A program made the translations under genes and the position numbers. Below are positions 51,941 through 64,000 of a stretch of 64,000 nt of DNA, in pieces (positions within the stretch are counted from its first letter, which is position 1; each line of letters begins with the position of its first letter). The notes under the pieces were generated by a model. The model had not been told where the DNA came from. It worked only from the letters and a program-made list of their open reading frames with translations, and made no database searches. The stretch comes from Erythrocercus mccallii (lineage: Eukaryota > Chordata > Aves > Passeriformes > Dicruridae), in the NCBI GenBank assembly GCA_013397435.1, contig VZRG01000007.1:1386847-1450846 (forward strand), read 5' to 3'.

Positions 51941-52180
51941 GAGTGACCAAAGGAGGGCAATGAAGCAGGTGAGGGGTCTGGAGCACAAGTCCAGTGAGGA
52001 GCAGCTCAAGGAGTTAGGGTTCTTTAGCCTGGAGAAAAGGAAGCTCAGGGGAGACCTTATCACTCTCTACAGCTGCCTGAGAGGAGGTTGCAGAAAACTG
52101 GGAGTTGGCATCTTCTCCCAGGTAACAAGGACAAGAGGAAATGGCCTCCAGATATATCAAAAGAGCCCTAGATTGGAAAA
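51941..52180 (+). mobile_element. CR1 LINE fragment
   Basis: The match runs through GAGGGGTCTGGAGCACAAGT, TTTAGCCTGGAGAAAAGGAA, GGGGAGACCTTATCACTCTC, TTCTCCCAGGTAACAAGGAC and AAGAGGAAATGGCCTCCAG, all in consensus order. Both ends are truncated, and the right edge fades over about 30 bp. A 123-codon plus-strand frame overlaps it but is in the wrong frame for the reverse transcriptase. Confidence 0.94.
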
Positions 52181-55100
52181 ACATCACAGGTTTGGATGAC
52201 AGAAAGTTTAAGTTACTTGCTAGACATCACATAGAAAAAGAAAATTCTGAATAATAATCTAAGTAGCCAATAAAGAGACAAAATATAGGAGAAGTAATGT
52301 CCCATATTATTAAAATTCCATGTTACTATTTGACTATCTCCTTTCTGTAAAGGCCCTTACCACATCTGCACTAATATTTAAGAAAACTTAGGTATTTGCG
52401 CCTATTTTTCAGTAAGCTCTCTCCATTCTACCTGACCTCAAAGTTTAATTGTACCAACCACAACCTCTTATTTTCCATATCTATGATCAGTTTACATTTT
52501 TTAAATACTGTATTTCAAGGGTGTTGCACATAATATCTGTCCCCTCAGAAAACCTGTTTCAGTCCTTAGAGGCAACTATCATATTGTACTTTAATTTTGT
52601 CTCCAGTCTCAGCCCCAGAAGATTCCTTCCAGTTTTACTTTTGTGAGTATGTGGAAGAAGGCAAATCCCCAGCAGTGATCCTGACACTTACCCCATCAGG
52701 ACAGATGACCAGCTTTATTTAGCCTTTCTTACATAGCACACAGCTTGTATCTCTTTTCTCCTCACAAGGATTTCTTAACCTACTGTTGTTCTAAGCTGGA
52801 ATCAGTGATCCTACAAATTATTTTTTCTTTCTGCTTATCCAATAAATAGAGAAGCTGTTTCTAAGTGGAAAACGATTTGTAAAAGTAATCCAAAAATTAA
52901 CTCTGCATCAGGACTGTGGTTTTTTTTTTGATGTTGTTGTAATCATTTGTTAGACCTATGAAAGGTAGACCCTTTAAGTGATCCAGCAACAGGTGAGTAG
53001 ATGTGGAATAAGCAGCTATTTAAAACATGCCAAAGTTAAATGGAAGAAGAAATTTGTGACAACCATCACTAAACAAACACCTTGCCAAAATGAAACCTTA
53101 AAAGATTATCTACAAATTGTGCTATAAATATAATGAATGATGTTTCTGTGTCTACTGAGGAAGGAAAGTGGGGTCTATTATCATGAAAGCACTCTAGTTA
53201 GAAGAATTAAATATCCCACTACAAAACATTTTAAATGTACATCCATTCATCAGAAATAATTATCTGAAACTGAATGCTCCAAGATCCTCAAGCACATTTA
53301 AAGCAATGGTGCAGCATAGAGGTAATTAACAGATGTCTTTATTCATTATGTAAACACTTTGCTATCAAGCACAAGCAAAACTAGGATACTTTCCCTCTGC
53401 TAGTAAACACCCACATATATCTCTTAGAATTGATTTAATTTCAATTAGGTTCCTTTTTTAGTGCTTTTGCTAAAAAGATGGATGACCTTGGTTTGAAGTG
53501 ATATGCAAATTTATCTGTAGGTTAATTTCTTCCTGACATTTTTGTGTTTTTGTGATATCATTACCTCTTGTCTCTGTGTGTGTATATCTCCGCACATAGT
53601 GGAGTAACTGGAGAAATGAGAAAGGATACTACACAAGGTACATACTGAAGTTTAAAAACCCCCTGTAATTCCTGCAATGTGTACAACTGTTAGCTCCAGA
53701 GGCAGCTGGGTTCTGTGGGACTGTACACAGAGATTCTCTCACTGCATTTACTCAAAGTATTATGAGAAACCTGAGTGAGGGAGATTAGCATTTGAGCCAC
53801 AGGGAAGGCATGGTATGCCACACTTTGTGCTAAATATTAGGCCAAATGCAGATGTCCTTGTTTAGAAAAATCTGTTTTGCTGCACTGACTGTAGAATGTC
53901 AAGCATTTGTTTAGTGTTTTGTTGATCACACTTGTACAGGATTAGTGACCTATTCCCTGGCCAGATTGCTCCACTTTATTGCTCTGGTGGGTTTCCATTA
54001 TAATTTCTGTTAGCCTTTGAGCTCAACTTTCCTTACACTACATATCACCACTTTTTTTTTTTTTTTTCTCAACAAAAGACTGGCACAAACTTAGCAGAAT
54101 TCACCATTCATTTCCTAACACAATTCCACCTGAGCTCAGCTTGTCTTTTCCTAACACAATACTTGACAAACTCCCCCAGGATTTTTTTTAACAAGTCTTC
54201 TGTGACAGCCCTGACTGCATGGACTGAAATGGCTCTGGGCCTCAGGTTTCTAAAAACATGTGACAATACAGTCATGAACAAAGGAGGCTGATGATGAAGT
54301 GAGTGAGATTCCCCCTCCCTCTTATCTCTAAGAATGGTGTTTTTCAGGAAGCAAGAAATTCTGAGTAGATTTACAGGGAAGCTGACCCTGAAGCAATCAG
54401 GTTGTGCTTCTCTGGTATTTCAGACTGTGACACTTTTTTATCAGCATTAGATGAAGACAGAAATTAAAATATAACATAACATAGGTTGAAAGCCTAGGAC
54501 TCAGTATTCATAGAGGGTGTACTGAGAGCCTTGCCAATGTTGAGATGAATTTCAACGGCTAGCTATGTTAATTTGCCAAATGTTGATGCATCTTTTCTTT
54601 TCTGACGTGTAATTTACTGCAGATGCTTCTGGCCTTAAAACAAGCTTATGAGATAAATGTTGCCTCATGGATGTAGGGATACCAAGAAGTCTATCACTTC
54701 TACCTATAGCAAAGACTATGCGTGCAATGCAAGAGAGGTTGCAGTCACGGATGACAGCTGTCTGCTACTTCAGGCAGCCACATCACTTAATCTCCTGCAG
54801 AATCTGAACATGTCTGTACTAGTTTAATCCAAGAGGAACCTAATTATCGTTACTGTAGCTCCTGTGGGGTTATGTTTTGGATTTGTGACCAAACCAGTAC
54901 AACATAGGGATGGTTTTGTTGTTGATCAGTAGTGCTTACATGGTCAAGGCCTTCTTCTCACATCATCATGTGGAGGAGGAAGGTGAGATATTTGGAGTGA
55001 TGGAATTTGTCTTCCCAAGCAGTCTTTACACATGATAGAGCCTTGCTTTCTTGGGGATAGCTGAAGACCTGCTTGCCCATAGGAAGTTGTGAGTGAATTC

Positions 55101-55327
55101 TTTACTTAGCTTTGCTCAAGCATGCAGCTTTTGCTTTATCTGATAAACTGTCTCTATCTCAATCCAAAAGATTTTGGACTTTTCCAAATCTCTCCTTCTC
55201 CCCAGTGCGGGACAGTGAGCAAAGTGCTGTGGAACTTAACAGCCTGCTTAGGAAGAATACTCTTACCTAAAAGCTATTCTAGAATGACATTCCTCATTTA
55301 AAAAGTTACAGGGTAAACAGCACTTGC
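52181..55327. other. Non-coding, probably intronic
   Basis: AT-rich unique sequence. A T16 run lies at 54052-54067. The 53.3-53.55 kb stretch, with an ATGCAAAT octamer and several TAATT motifs, looks element-like but is unproven. No exon was recognised. Confidence 0.5.
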
Positions 55328-55480
55328 AGCATCCATTTAGAGACCTCTTTTCTATGACTCTGTTAAATCTTTTCCTGAACCTGTGTCTGCTTGCACAGCC
55401 TCCTTTGGCAGCCCATTCCAGAAGTTCATTAGTGTAAAGTAGTACATTTTCCCCATCTGTTTAAATCAGGTCTCATCCCA
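55328..55480 (-). mobile_element. Old CR1-type LINE remnant
   Basis: The plus strand reads CATTTAGAGACCTCTTTTCT, ATGACTCTGTTAAATCTTTT, CCTGAACCTGTGTCTGCTTG, then a GGCAGCCCATTCCAGAAGTT segment. This is the pattern of ancient sauropsid CR1 subfamilies, not the young avian ones elsewhere in the window. The match weakens beyond 55480, although TAGTCTGACCCCC near 55770 may be its 3' end. Confidence 0.6.
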
Positions 55481-57340
55481 GATAGCAGGTTGGTACTAGC
55501 TTTTGCTGTCTTAGTGCTCTGCTCATGTGCACTGTGTAACAGTGTCCTACTGCATGTGAACTTCGCTTCATTTCTTTTCTTTTGGTAAAAGGCAAGAAGT
55601 AGTTTCATGAGTATGTAACAATACCCCTGTTCCTTCTGAGCAAGGTATTCCACTGCTCCTAAGTGCACAAACTAGAAATGGGGTGCCCAAGGAAATTATT
55701 TTCACATTATCTAACAAATCACTATATCGGAATGCTTGGCATCGATGGGAAGGGGCTTCCATAGATCCACTAGTCTGACCCCCTTTGTAGCCTTCCAGAA
55801 AAGTGTGAGTTAATATTTTTATAATATCTTTTTCTTTAAAAAGTCCCCATGTTTACAAACCATAATAATCTACTTTAAGATTACAGAGGAGTCACAGATA
55901 ACAAAGCAAAAAAAATGGAGGTTTGCTGGTACATTCTTCAGTCGTATCAGTATAATTTATACTGAATTTACATGTTTTTTACAAGATCATAATTAATTTG
56001 CAAGCATTAATATATCAGAAGTGGAAACTGAAATTAAGTAAGAATCAGGAGGAGGTAGGTGCTATAAATTTTCAAAGCAAATCACTAGAAGGTTCTCAAG
56101 AAATTTGAATAAGTTACAAAAGTTAAGCAAAGGCAGGTTGAGTTGGTAGGCTAAAAAACCAAGCACACAATTTTCTTCATTGTACATCTAGAGAGAGAAA
56201 GATATAACTAGAGATATAACCATCAGGATGTCCATTTCCCCCTACAAACCTGAACTATTTCAGTCACATATTATATTTGTCACATATTAATAAGTACTCC
56301 GTATAAACAATCTCTCAGTTAGAAGACAGAATCAGCATAAATATTGTATGTAGTAAAAGACAAGATTAGCACATACATTCAAAAAACACACAACTTATTT
56401 AGCAACTGAAGCTGAACTACTACTGTGATAATGAAAGCAAAATGAAAATCATGTTTTGCCTACATACTGGTTCCTTATAATATATATTTCATCATGTTTT
56501 GCAGATGGCAAGAGCAAAACTGACATTGAGTCAGAGAGGAAACAGATCCTGAATTTTACAAAGAACAGCAGCTTGTTCAGACTGCCTACCTGTGGAAAGT
56601 GAACCCACTCATAATCCACCACAAAAGCGCTGAATTTGTCTAGGAAACAAAACCAGCTGTCAGAAAGAGAAGAAAGTGTTTCTAGATGCTGTTTTTCTCC
56701 TGTTTACTGAGGGTGGGGTTTTTTTTGGTGTTTTTTTGTTTATTGTTTTGTTCCATCCCCAGATAGGCAAAAATATGTCAACAAATAAACATATTTTGAA
56801 TCACAGAATTTTGTTGTTTCAGTATTTCTTTGAAAACACTGATAATCTTAGGCCTGTATGGACTTTATAGCCAATCATAAGATTGTATCATTTTGCAAAT
56901 AAATGAAATCCTCAAATTTCAGGAGATGCACATAAGCCAGAAACAGCACCCCACTTAACAAACATTAGTGGGAAATAACTGGAAGATCCCAGTATTATCA
57001 AACATAACACCTGCAAGCTCTGTAACTGGGCACTTCACTATTCAGCATGGACAGCATTTTGGGCGTACTAGAGTCAAAAAGATATTCCTTACCCATTTCC
57101 TATAAATGAAAGAGGAAATAAAAATCTGAAGCAGGCACTTCTAGTGTGCTGTAAGTTTCAATGTCTTTACTTCAGACTCTTTCATCCTCTCTTTAACTAC
57201 AGTGCTCTTCCATGGCAATAGGAAAGAGAACTGATTCTTCAAAAGGTTGTTAGAAATACCTACTTTATTCAGGAGCAGCTGGTTTAAATCAAATGTTCCA
57301 GTCTTTGAAAGGGTGCCTGTCATCCTTATTACATCATGAC
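55481..57340. other. Non-coding, probably intronic
   Basis: Possible continuation of the old CR1 up to about 55800, then AT-rich sequence and a T/G-rich patch at 56715-56750. No exon or other repeat was recognised. Confidence 0.45.
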
Positions 57341-57518
57341 AGTGGTCAAACACTGGCACAAGTTCTCCAGGGGGATTCTGAGATGACCATCCTTGGAGGT
57401 GTTCTGGGCTCAAACAGACACAGTCCTCAGCCAGTTTGATTTCACAATCCCTGAGCAGCAGGTCAGACTACAAGAGCTCAGGAGGCCACTTGCAGGCTGA
57501 ATTACTCTGTGATCTGAG
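57341..57518 (+). mobile_element. CR1 LINE 3' end, diverged
   Basis: CAAACACTGGCACAAGTTCTCCAGGGG is followed by CCATCCTTGGAGGTGTTCTG, ACAGACACAGTCCTCAGCC, then AATTACTCTGTGATCTGAGG. This is the order of the CR1 tail, from the end of the reverse transcriptase through the 3' UTR to the terminal ATTCTGTGAT-like octamer. It is full of substitutions and is 5' truncated. Confidence 0.85.
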
Positions 57519-59137
57519 GAGTGTGTGTGTGTAGATGAGTACAGTGCATCACCTAAGCACCCTCAAAGAGTCTCAAAATTATTTGGTTTTACGAAAAGTA
57601 TTTAATAAGCTTTTGCTTCTGTGCTCTGTTTCCTCAATGATTCTCTCAGTTCCTTACCTTAGAGTTAAGCAGGTCAATGTCTATCTTCATTCTAAACAAA
57701 ATTTTTCCTTTTTCAGCTTTCAGAACAGAAGATGACATTATTTTTGCGTTTATCATTTAGGTTTGTTCTGCTTCACAATCATCATATATAATTTAACAGT
57801 TAATAATAACAGTGATAATAATAAAGTAAGGTAATAATCAATATTTCTGAGCTTTCTGTTCACATTTGTCATCTTCTATCTGCTCTCTTGATTCAAGAGA
57901 TTTCCATCAGTTGATGTTATTTATGTTGTTGGCTTTTCAAGGTCCTTAAAGGAACCTATCAGTTTTCTGTTTATAATGTCAGGGATTAATAATTTCTTTT
58001 TCTGGGTTTTGGGCTTTTTTATTGAATGAAATGGCAGCAAAACATAAGATCAGTTATAAGAGCAGGGCTTGTGTGCACAAGTATATTGTGTAAATCAGGA
58101 GTTTGGTTTTGATTCCTGAGTCTTACAAAATCCTTTAAACATTTCTAATACAATTTTGTTTCAGGAAATAGTATCTTAGATTTGACATAAGATGCTTGAA
58201 TTCATTATCTTTTCCAAAATGCTTTAATTGAACAGATGAACTCCTGACCAGTAAATGTTATGATGACATTTTATGTAATACCCAGCAAATAACTGGTTTC
58301 AGACATGCATTACATGTTTAGTGATAGCATTTTAAACATTTATCTTTCATAGAAATAATAGCTACAAATCTGTTTGTGCTTTTAGGTTGCCAAAAAAGTG
58401 CTTTTGCATCAGAGATATAGGTTTTTATATTGACTGTATTTTTTCTTCACATTTTCTAACACTGCCAGCAGATTTTAGTTTATTAACTTTATATTTGCCT
58501 GCTTGTTTGAAAATTTGGTTTTTCTTCCTTTTCATTTTGCTTTCTCTTTAATAATTTATATAAATAAATATATCCTATTGTTCCAAACATCCATATATAA
58601 TTCCAAATATATATATAAAATAGATACAAATAATACTTATAGATATAAATAAACAACAGCCCCAAGTCATAACTCAAGGAAGATTTTGTTACCCTAATCT
58701 ATATTTAATGTAATCCTGAAATAAACTTCCACTTGACCAAAAGTTGAGCAAAAGATAATATTTGTGATAAAGGAATACATGTAAGAAGCTGTCCTGAGAT
58801 ATTGGTTTAGATAGAATCATTTCTTCCTAGTAAACCACTTATTTTCCAGAAAAGCATGAAAAAAGAAACTATCTGAATTGCATCAGGACGCTGGCTCATA
58901 CAGACACACTTCTACTGTAAAGAATCCAGGTAGCATTTTAATTTCAGTTTAAAGACAGTTGAAAAAAACTTGAGATAAAAATGCAGCAAATTTAGACCTG
59001 ATTTACTGAGTCTCCATTGCACAATCAAAGTGCTCTTAGAAACTTTGTGGGGTCTCCAGGGGCTGTAATTTATATTAATAATTTCATAAGTATAGTATTC
59101 TGCATGTGAACAGGAGGCAAGGAAAACAGCTGGAAGA

Positions 59138-59159
59138 GGGGAGGGTGGGAGGAGGGGGG
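59138..59159 (+). other. G-quadruplex motif 1
   Basis: Four G-runs (G4, G3, G3, G6) are separated by loops of 1, 1 and 4 bases, meeting the G3+N1-7 rule with short loops that favour a stable parallel fold. The G-rich strand is the plus strand, which is the template strand for the CNTNAP2-like gene. Confidence 0.7.
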
Positions 59160-59244
59160 ACACAAAGAGAGTTGCAGCTGGGACAAAATATCTAGCCATA
59201 ATTAATTACAGACAAGTAGTAATTTTGAATGCTTAGTGCCCTAA

Positions 59245-59259
59245 GGGAGGGAGGGAGGG
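59245..59259 (+). other. G-quadruplex motif 2, (GGGA)n
   Basis: GGGAGGGAGGGAGGG has four G3 runs with single-A loops, a minimal perfect G-quadruplex motif and a short GGGA microsatellite. It lies about 85 bp from motif 1 on the same strand. Confidence 0.75.
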
Positions 59260-60892
59260 AAACATAGATGGTAACTAAGATAAACCCACATCTAGTGCAT
59301 GACATTAAAAAAAATTTACAGAATTTACGCTTCTTCTACAAGCATAACTACAGATAAAAAAAGGAAAAGCAGTCTCCCTTTTCTCTAGATGTTAGAACCA
59401 TTGCCTTTCTTTGCTCAATTTCCAGACTTTATGAAAGGTTTCTTGATTGCTTTGAGTGTTTTTCACAGATAGTGTAAGTCACCTTCCTTTTTAAAATAAA
59501 ATAATGCATTATGTATATAACAATCATTGCCAGGCAAACACAATGCTACAGGTGAGTCTCGCCTATTTTTATTTTCTGTTTCTTTATCAGGTCTTTTGCA
59601 GTGGTAAGAATCTGCTGGGTAAAATGAGAAAAAGACAAGAAACAATTCTTCCTTCAAATGGTTTTGCAACTACCTCAGTGATGAACTGACAGGATATTTT
59701 GATCAATTGCCCAGACGACAATATTCCCATCAAGTCTGGGACCTGATACAAAAGAAGTATCTTAAGGGCTTCTGAGTTATCCCTTCTCCAAGACCGCCAA
59801 CTCTCCCCCTCATATGATTATTTCCATTCTCCCTCTTATATCTGTATATCTATATATATCACCAAAGAGCAAGCAGTGAAAACAGAAATATCTTTTGTTT
59901 ACACTGGAGACTTAACAACTTCAGCTTGATCAACTCCCTCATGATTGTTTCAGCTAAAATATGACTGCTAATAATAATAACAGCTAATCATGTGCTGCAG
60001 TCTTCATCTACCCTACTGTATAACACAGGTTGTCATATATTTCAGCTGTCTTTACATCTGACTGCACTGATTCAGAAATAAAAAAGTCAGGGGAGTCCTA
60101 CAATTTAAGAAGAAAAGCACCCTCTTCAAGACTAAAGCAGCGTCAGCTACAGAGTGAAATACATTGGGCCGCTCAGCATTGGGGTGATTTCATCTTCATA
60201 GCATGGCACTGAGGGCAGTCATTAGTCTTTAAGTTAGCCCATAAATAAAAGGTGGAGGAGGAGAAAATAATTGGCAGCTGAAAGTTCTGCAGTGCACAAT
60301 GCTCAGTGTACTCTGCCCTTACCTGGCAAGCTGTGACAGTAAGGTCATTTGCTTTAAAGCTAGGACTACACGCTTTTCATTCAGGTTAAAAGGTCTTCAT
60401 CTTTCTGTGCAAAACATAGGAGACACTTTTGTTCTTGCTCACTTGATTTGTCACTCACACTAATCATGAAGTTTAATAACAAAAAGTATACAAATGTGCT
60501 GGGAATTATATTCCGATCATCTGCATGGTAGAATTAAAAATCATGTATCTGCCTTTTCACCTGCTAATTCATGACCCTCTCAGAAATTTCTTAGTATACC
60601 CTGAGAAAGATAGGACACTTTTAATAACAGCAAGGATATGCCAGAGAATAATAATTACAAATACCTAATTCTGATAGATTTTTTTATTTCAGTGCCAGAA
60701 CTATTCTCTAACTTAAAAAGACCTGGATGACACCATCTGTCTGCGACTAGCTGGAACTGAAGACAAGAAAACCTGAACAGCAACACTCAGAAGTGAGGCT
60801 GGCAGCAGGGTGAACACTCACTTTTTGTCTCAAAATGATTTACAGAGCAAATTCATAAACAAAGATAATGTCTTGTCATCACTCTCCCCTTT

Positions 60893-60934
60893 AAGTTCAT
60901 TCATTACTGCTAGCACCAAGAAATGAATGAACTT
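60893..60934. other. Perfect 13-bp inverted repeat (hairpin)
   Basis: AAGTTCATTCATT at 60893-60905 and AATGAATGAACTT at 60922-60934 are exact reverse complements around a 16-nt loop. It is the longest perfect stem I noticed in the window. There is no obvious mobile-element ancestry. Confidence 0.85.
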
Positions 60935-63165
60935 GAAGTCAAATAGGAATCATCTTCATCCTTAGGAGGTTGTTAGAGCTTGATAATTTCCACATTTACA
61001 GCAAGGTAAAAGACTGCTCATGATGCATGAGGCAGCACGGAATCCTGTTTCCTCATTCTTAGTTTTGTACTGATTGCAGGAAGAAAAATTATTGTAACTG
61101 CACAATCAGTACACAGGACAGAATAAATAACACTAAGTAAGAAAGGGGTATTTTAACAAAGAAAAGGCAGAGTTATTTCATGTCTAATCAATGCCCATGT
61201 TTTCATGTGTTTTCAGATTTGGAGGATGTTATGACTTCGCTCCTCTCATGTCTAGTCACTGCCATGAGCCAGAAGCCTTAGGTGAAATGTTTTCCTTACT
61301 CCCAGTGAGTAGAATGATAGCTAAAGCCCAAGTAGGATCAGCTTGCTATAAACAAGGCCTGAATCAAGTCCCAAAGGTGAATAATACAGAGAAGGAAAGA
61401 GAGAAAACACAAATAAAATTTGAAAATTTCATGATTCATTGAATCTTGAAACTCCTAAAGCCCTCAATCTGTATCAGTTCAGGCTGGCAATCTGTTAGTT
61501 CCTGTGAGCTACATACCATGGCTGTTGTCAGTACTTCCATGGAGTATCTCTAAAAGAGAAAGAGCAATCTATGTGATCCTAGGTTTATCTGGATCCTGGA
61601 CTAGAGCTACCAGGTCATTAGAAATACAATACAAGCCTTAGAGGCAATTCCAGACATCAAAGTCCTTCAAAGTCTACATAAAAGAATAGACTGAAAACTT
61701 ATTGTGCAAGACATGCTATGCCCTTCATTGGTCCTTGGATTAAATTTTAAATCACTCACAGCAGTCTTACATACACATTTATCATTGTGACTGCACAACA
61801 CTGAGTCAAAAACCAGTCCTTTTGTGTTTATAGACAGCCTTGACTAGCAAAATCCTGGATTTTGGCCAGAGTCCTGTGGTGATACTAAGGCACAAGCAAA
61901 GGAGAGTTTGAAAGGTGTTACTCAGCACATTTGTAGCATGACCAAGTGCTTCACTTCAAAACTTCCATCTCTCAAACTTTTAATCTGTAGTTATCATATA
62001 TTTAATATATAATTATTGAATGATAACAAAATCATTCAGCCTTTTCTTGTGGAAGAAGTAAAAAAGAGGAATGCATAATAGACAAGCACAAGGTATATAT
62101 AGTTTTATAAATAAAAACATAGAATGGGTTATAAAAATAGAAGGAATTAATTTAAGGAAGATCTCACATTTTTTCAGCATGCAAACCCTGTTTCAATATT
62201 CCACACCAGTTACATCTGCTGAGCACAGCTGGCAAACACAGGACAGACAGCAGCCTATTTTATATCCAGTCACTTGACCCTTTTCCCTACTGGAGTAATT
62301 TTAATGGCCAAATTGTAACTAGGAGGAATGAACTTCATGGCTTCTGGCTACCTGCTTGTCTGTTGGTGAAAGTTTCAGCTCAATTCTTCACTCATATGGA
62401 AAAGAAGTACTACCAGCTGCATTAAATCTAATATTTCCTAAGGTTTGAATGCTTGACTTTCTGTCTTTAGTGTCCCTCTTCATGCAAATTTTTATTCTGT
62501 GCCATTACATACTGTCAAAGTGCTAAATTTTGACTGACTGGAAACATATAGCATTGGGTGTCAATGTCAATATACAAAGGAACTCTGCAAGGTAACCCTA
62601 AAAGACCTAAAAAAGCCTCTCTGGATTTATAAAAGTACAAGAAAAAAACCCATCTGAAGTAATACAATTTGTCAGCTAAGTTTCCCTGCCTTCATCAACA
62701 AAATTAATTCATTCTTTAACCATAATTAAAAAAGTTTTGCTATTTCAACTTTTATTTGTATAGATGTAATTACTGAATTAATGCATACGATGACTAATAG
62801 TGTTTTCTTGTCTCTTGTTTCAAAGATGGCCTTTAAATTCTGCAAATATGTTCAATGAAAGTTTTCAAAGTGCTGTGGTCTAATTCTACAAAGTTTCCTA
62901 AATTTTTAGGAAATTGTGATTAATCATCTAATAAAGATTTGAAATAAAACAACAGCACATTACAAATCTTATTAGAAAATTGTTTTGTTTTGTTTTCTGA
63001 TTTCCTGTAATAAAACCAATGTGTTTTCTTATTAAATACAGGCCTCTGTATTTTAGCAAAAATGTTTGTTTTGCAAGTTACTATTTAAGTATGAGGTTAC
63101 CATATATAAATGCTTGATTTTTTATGCAGTCAATCTCTCTAGTTTTATTTGAATTTTTTTGTATC

Positions 63166-63222
<57 letters not shown>

Positions 63223-63232
63223 CTATCTATCT
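63166..63232. repeat. (ATCT)n tetranucleotide microsatellite
   Basis: About 14 uninterrupted ATCT units, then a slightly broken tail (TTCTATCTATCTA). A pure tract of this length should be highly polymorphic. Confidence 0.98.
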
Positions 63233-64000
63233 AATCTCTATATCTCTAAAGGATGTTTCTAGTCATGCATGTTCCTCAATATTACTTTTATAGTCCTTCA
63301 AGTTCTTCTAGATATATTCAAATTTGATCCCTTTTACCTATTTAAGATTTCTCCACATACTGCTAGAAATAGTAATTACATTTAACCAAAATGTAGCCAC
63401 ATAGAGCCAATGATAAGTTCTCAGTTTGTTTTTGCTTTTTGTTTTCCACAGAGAACGTGTAGCTCAGAAACCTCTGATCATGTAAAACCTCTGTGGAAAC
63501 TCCAGTTGCTACCTAGATGGGAAAGTAACGAAAAAGAAAATACAAAGACATTGTTAGCAGCTTCTAACAAAGGACAGGAAAAGCCAGTGTCTTCTAACTA
63601 TCCAGCTCTCTCTGCATCAGCAGCTCTGTTACTGAGAGCACACAGGGTTAAAGGACAGATGGATTTTCAAAAGTGCCTAAGGGAGTCAGGAACTGAAATA
63701 TCTATGATTTTGATGGTAATTATTACATACTAAACTTAAGCCTTGATGTCTACCTATAGCTCCAGGAGACTTTAATGTCCTGTTAAATCTGGCCACAAAT
63801 GACCTACCCATCATTTCCACAACTTCAGGCCAACATTTCAACATCTACCCCTATTCCTGTCATTTAAACAACTCATGTCATTCAGAGCTCTGTTTAGTCA
63901 TCTTCTCCCATGACCTGAAACTTTCTTTTGAAACTGCCTTTGTAGGAGAAAAATTGTGAAGGGAAGAGGCATGCAGCCTGCAGAGTGTTCTGTAAAGCAC

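Larger units (their letters stand above)
57519..64000. other. Non-coding, probably intronic
   Basis: AT-rich sequence with an ATA-rich patch near 57.8 kb and a TA-rich patch near 58.6 kb. It also holds two G-quadruplex motifs at 59.1-59.3 kb, a 13-bp hairpin near 60.9 kb and an ATCT microsatellite at 63.2 kb. The 107-codon plus-strand frame near 63.4-63.7 kb follows a TTTTCCACAG acceptor-like string but shows no known domain and is left uncalled. Confidence 0.5.

Noticed and set aside
63410..63733. 107-codon plus-strand frame after a TTTTCCACAG acceptor-like string
   Set aside because: No matching donor in frame, no known family, low complexity, and opposite strand to the supported gene.

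Overview
The window is vertebrate nuclear DNA, most likely from a bird. It is AT-rich and CpG-poor, and almost no open frame is longer than chance would give. Its recognisable interspersed repeats are nearly all CR1 LINE 3' fragments, the dominant retroelement of birds, plus one LTR element. There is no bacterial-style gene organisation and no tRNA, rRNA or CRISPR.

The one convincing gene segment is a single 128-bp coding exon on the minus strand (45732-45859). It is GC-rich (77 of 128 bases) and has a textbook acceptor, polypyrimidine tract, branch site and GTAAGT donor. It encodes 42 full codons plus one split base at each end, including SYKEHLPVSQVVVGD and RCQGD. I recognise this as the end of the fibrinogen-like region of the neurexin-family adhesion protein Caspr2 (CNTNAP2), just before the third laminin-G domain. 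CNTNAP2 is a very large, intron-rich neuronal gene, so the rest of the window is read as two partial introns: about 18 kb on the upstream side (45860-64000) and about 46 kb on the downstream side (1-45731).

Inside the introns, CR1 fragments lie at 7076-7288 (+), 14963-15150 (-), 15217-17150 (-, split), 19651-19887 (-), 51941-52180 (+), 55328-55480 (-, old) and 57341-57518 (+). The split CR1 at 15217-17150 was interrupted by a 1.3-kb insertion. Its right part is a 515-bp LTR with inverted CCAAT boxes, an AATAAA signal and a CA end. The two CR1 halves rejoin cleanly around a TATGT target duplication, yet no matching left LTR is visible.

Non-repeat signals include a perfect CTCF-consensus match (9601-9615), two G-quadruplex motifs about 85 bp apart (59138-59259), three perfect short hairpins, several short tandem duplications, microsatellites, and a few stretches that look like conserved non-coding elements. 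I found no novel multi-gene system. The main result is an exon that a simple ORF scan misses because the long open frame at that site is in a different reading frame.
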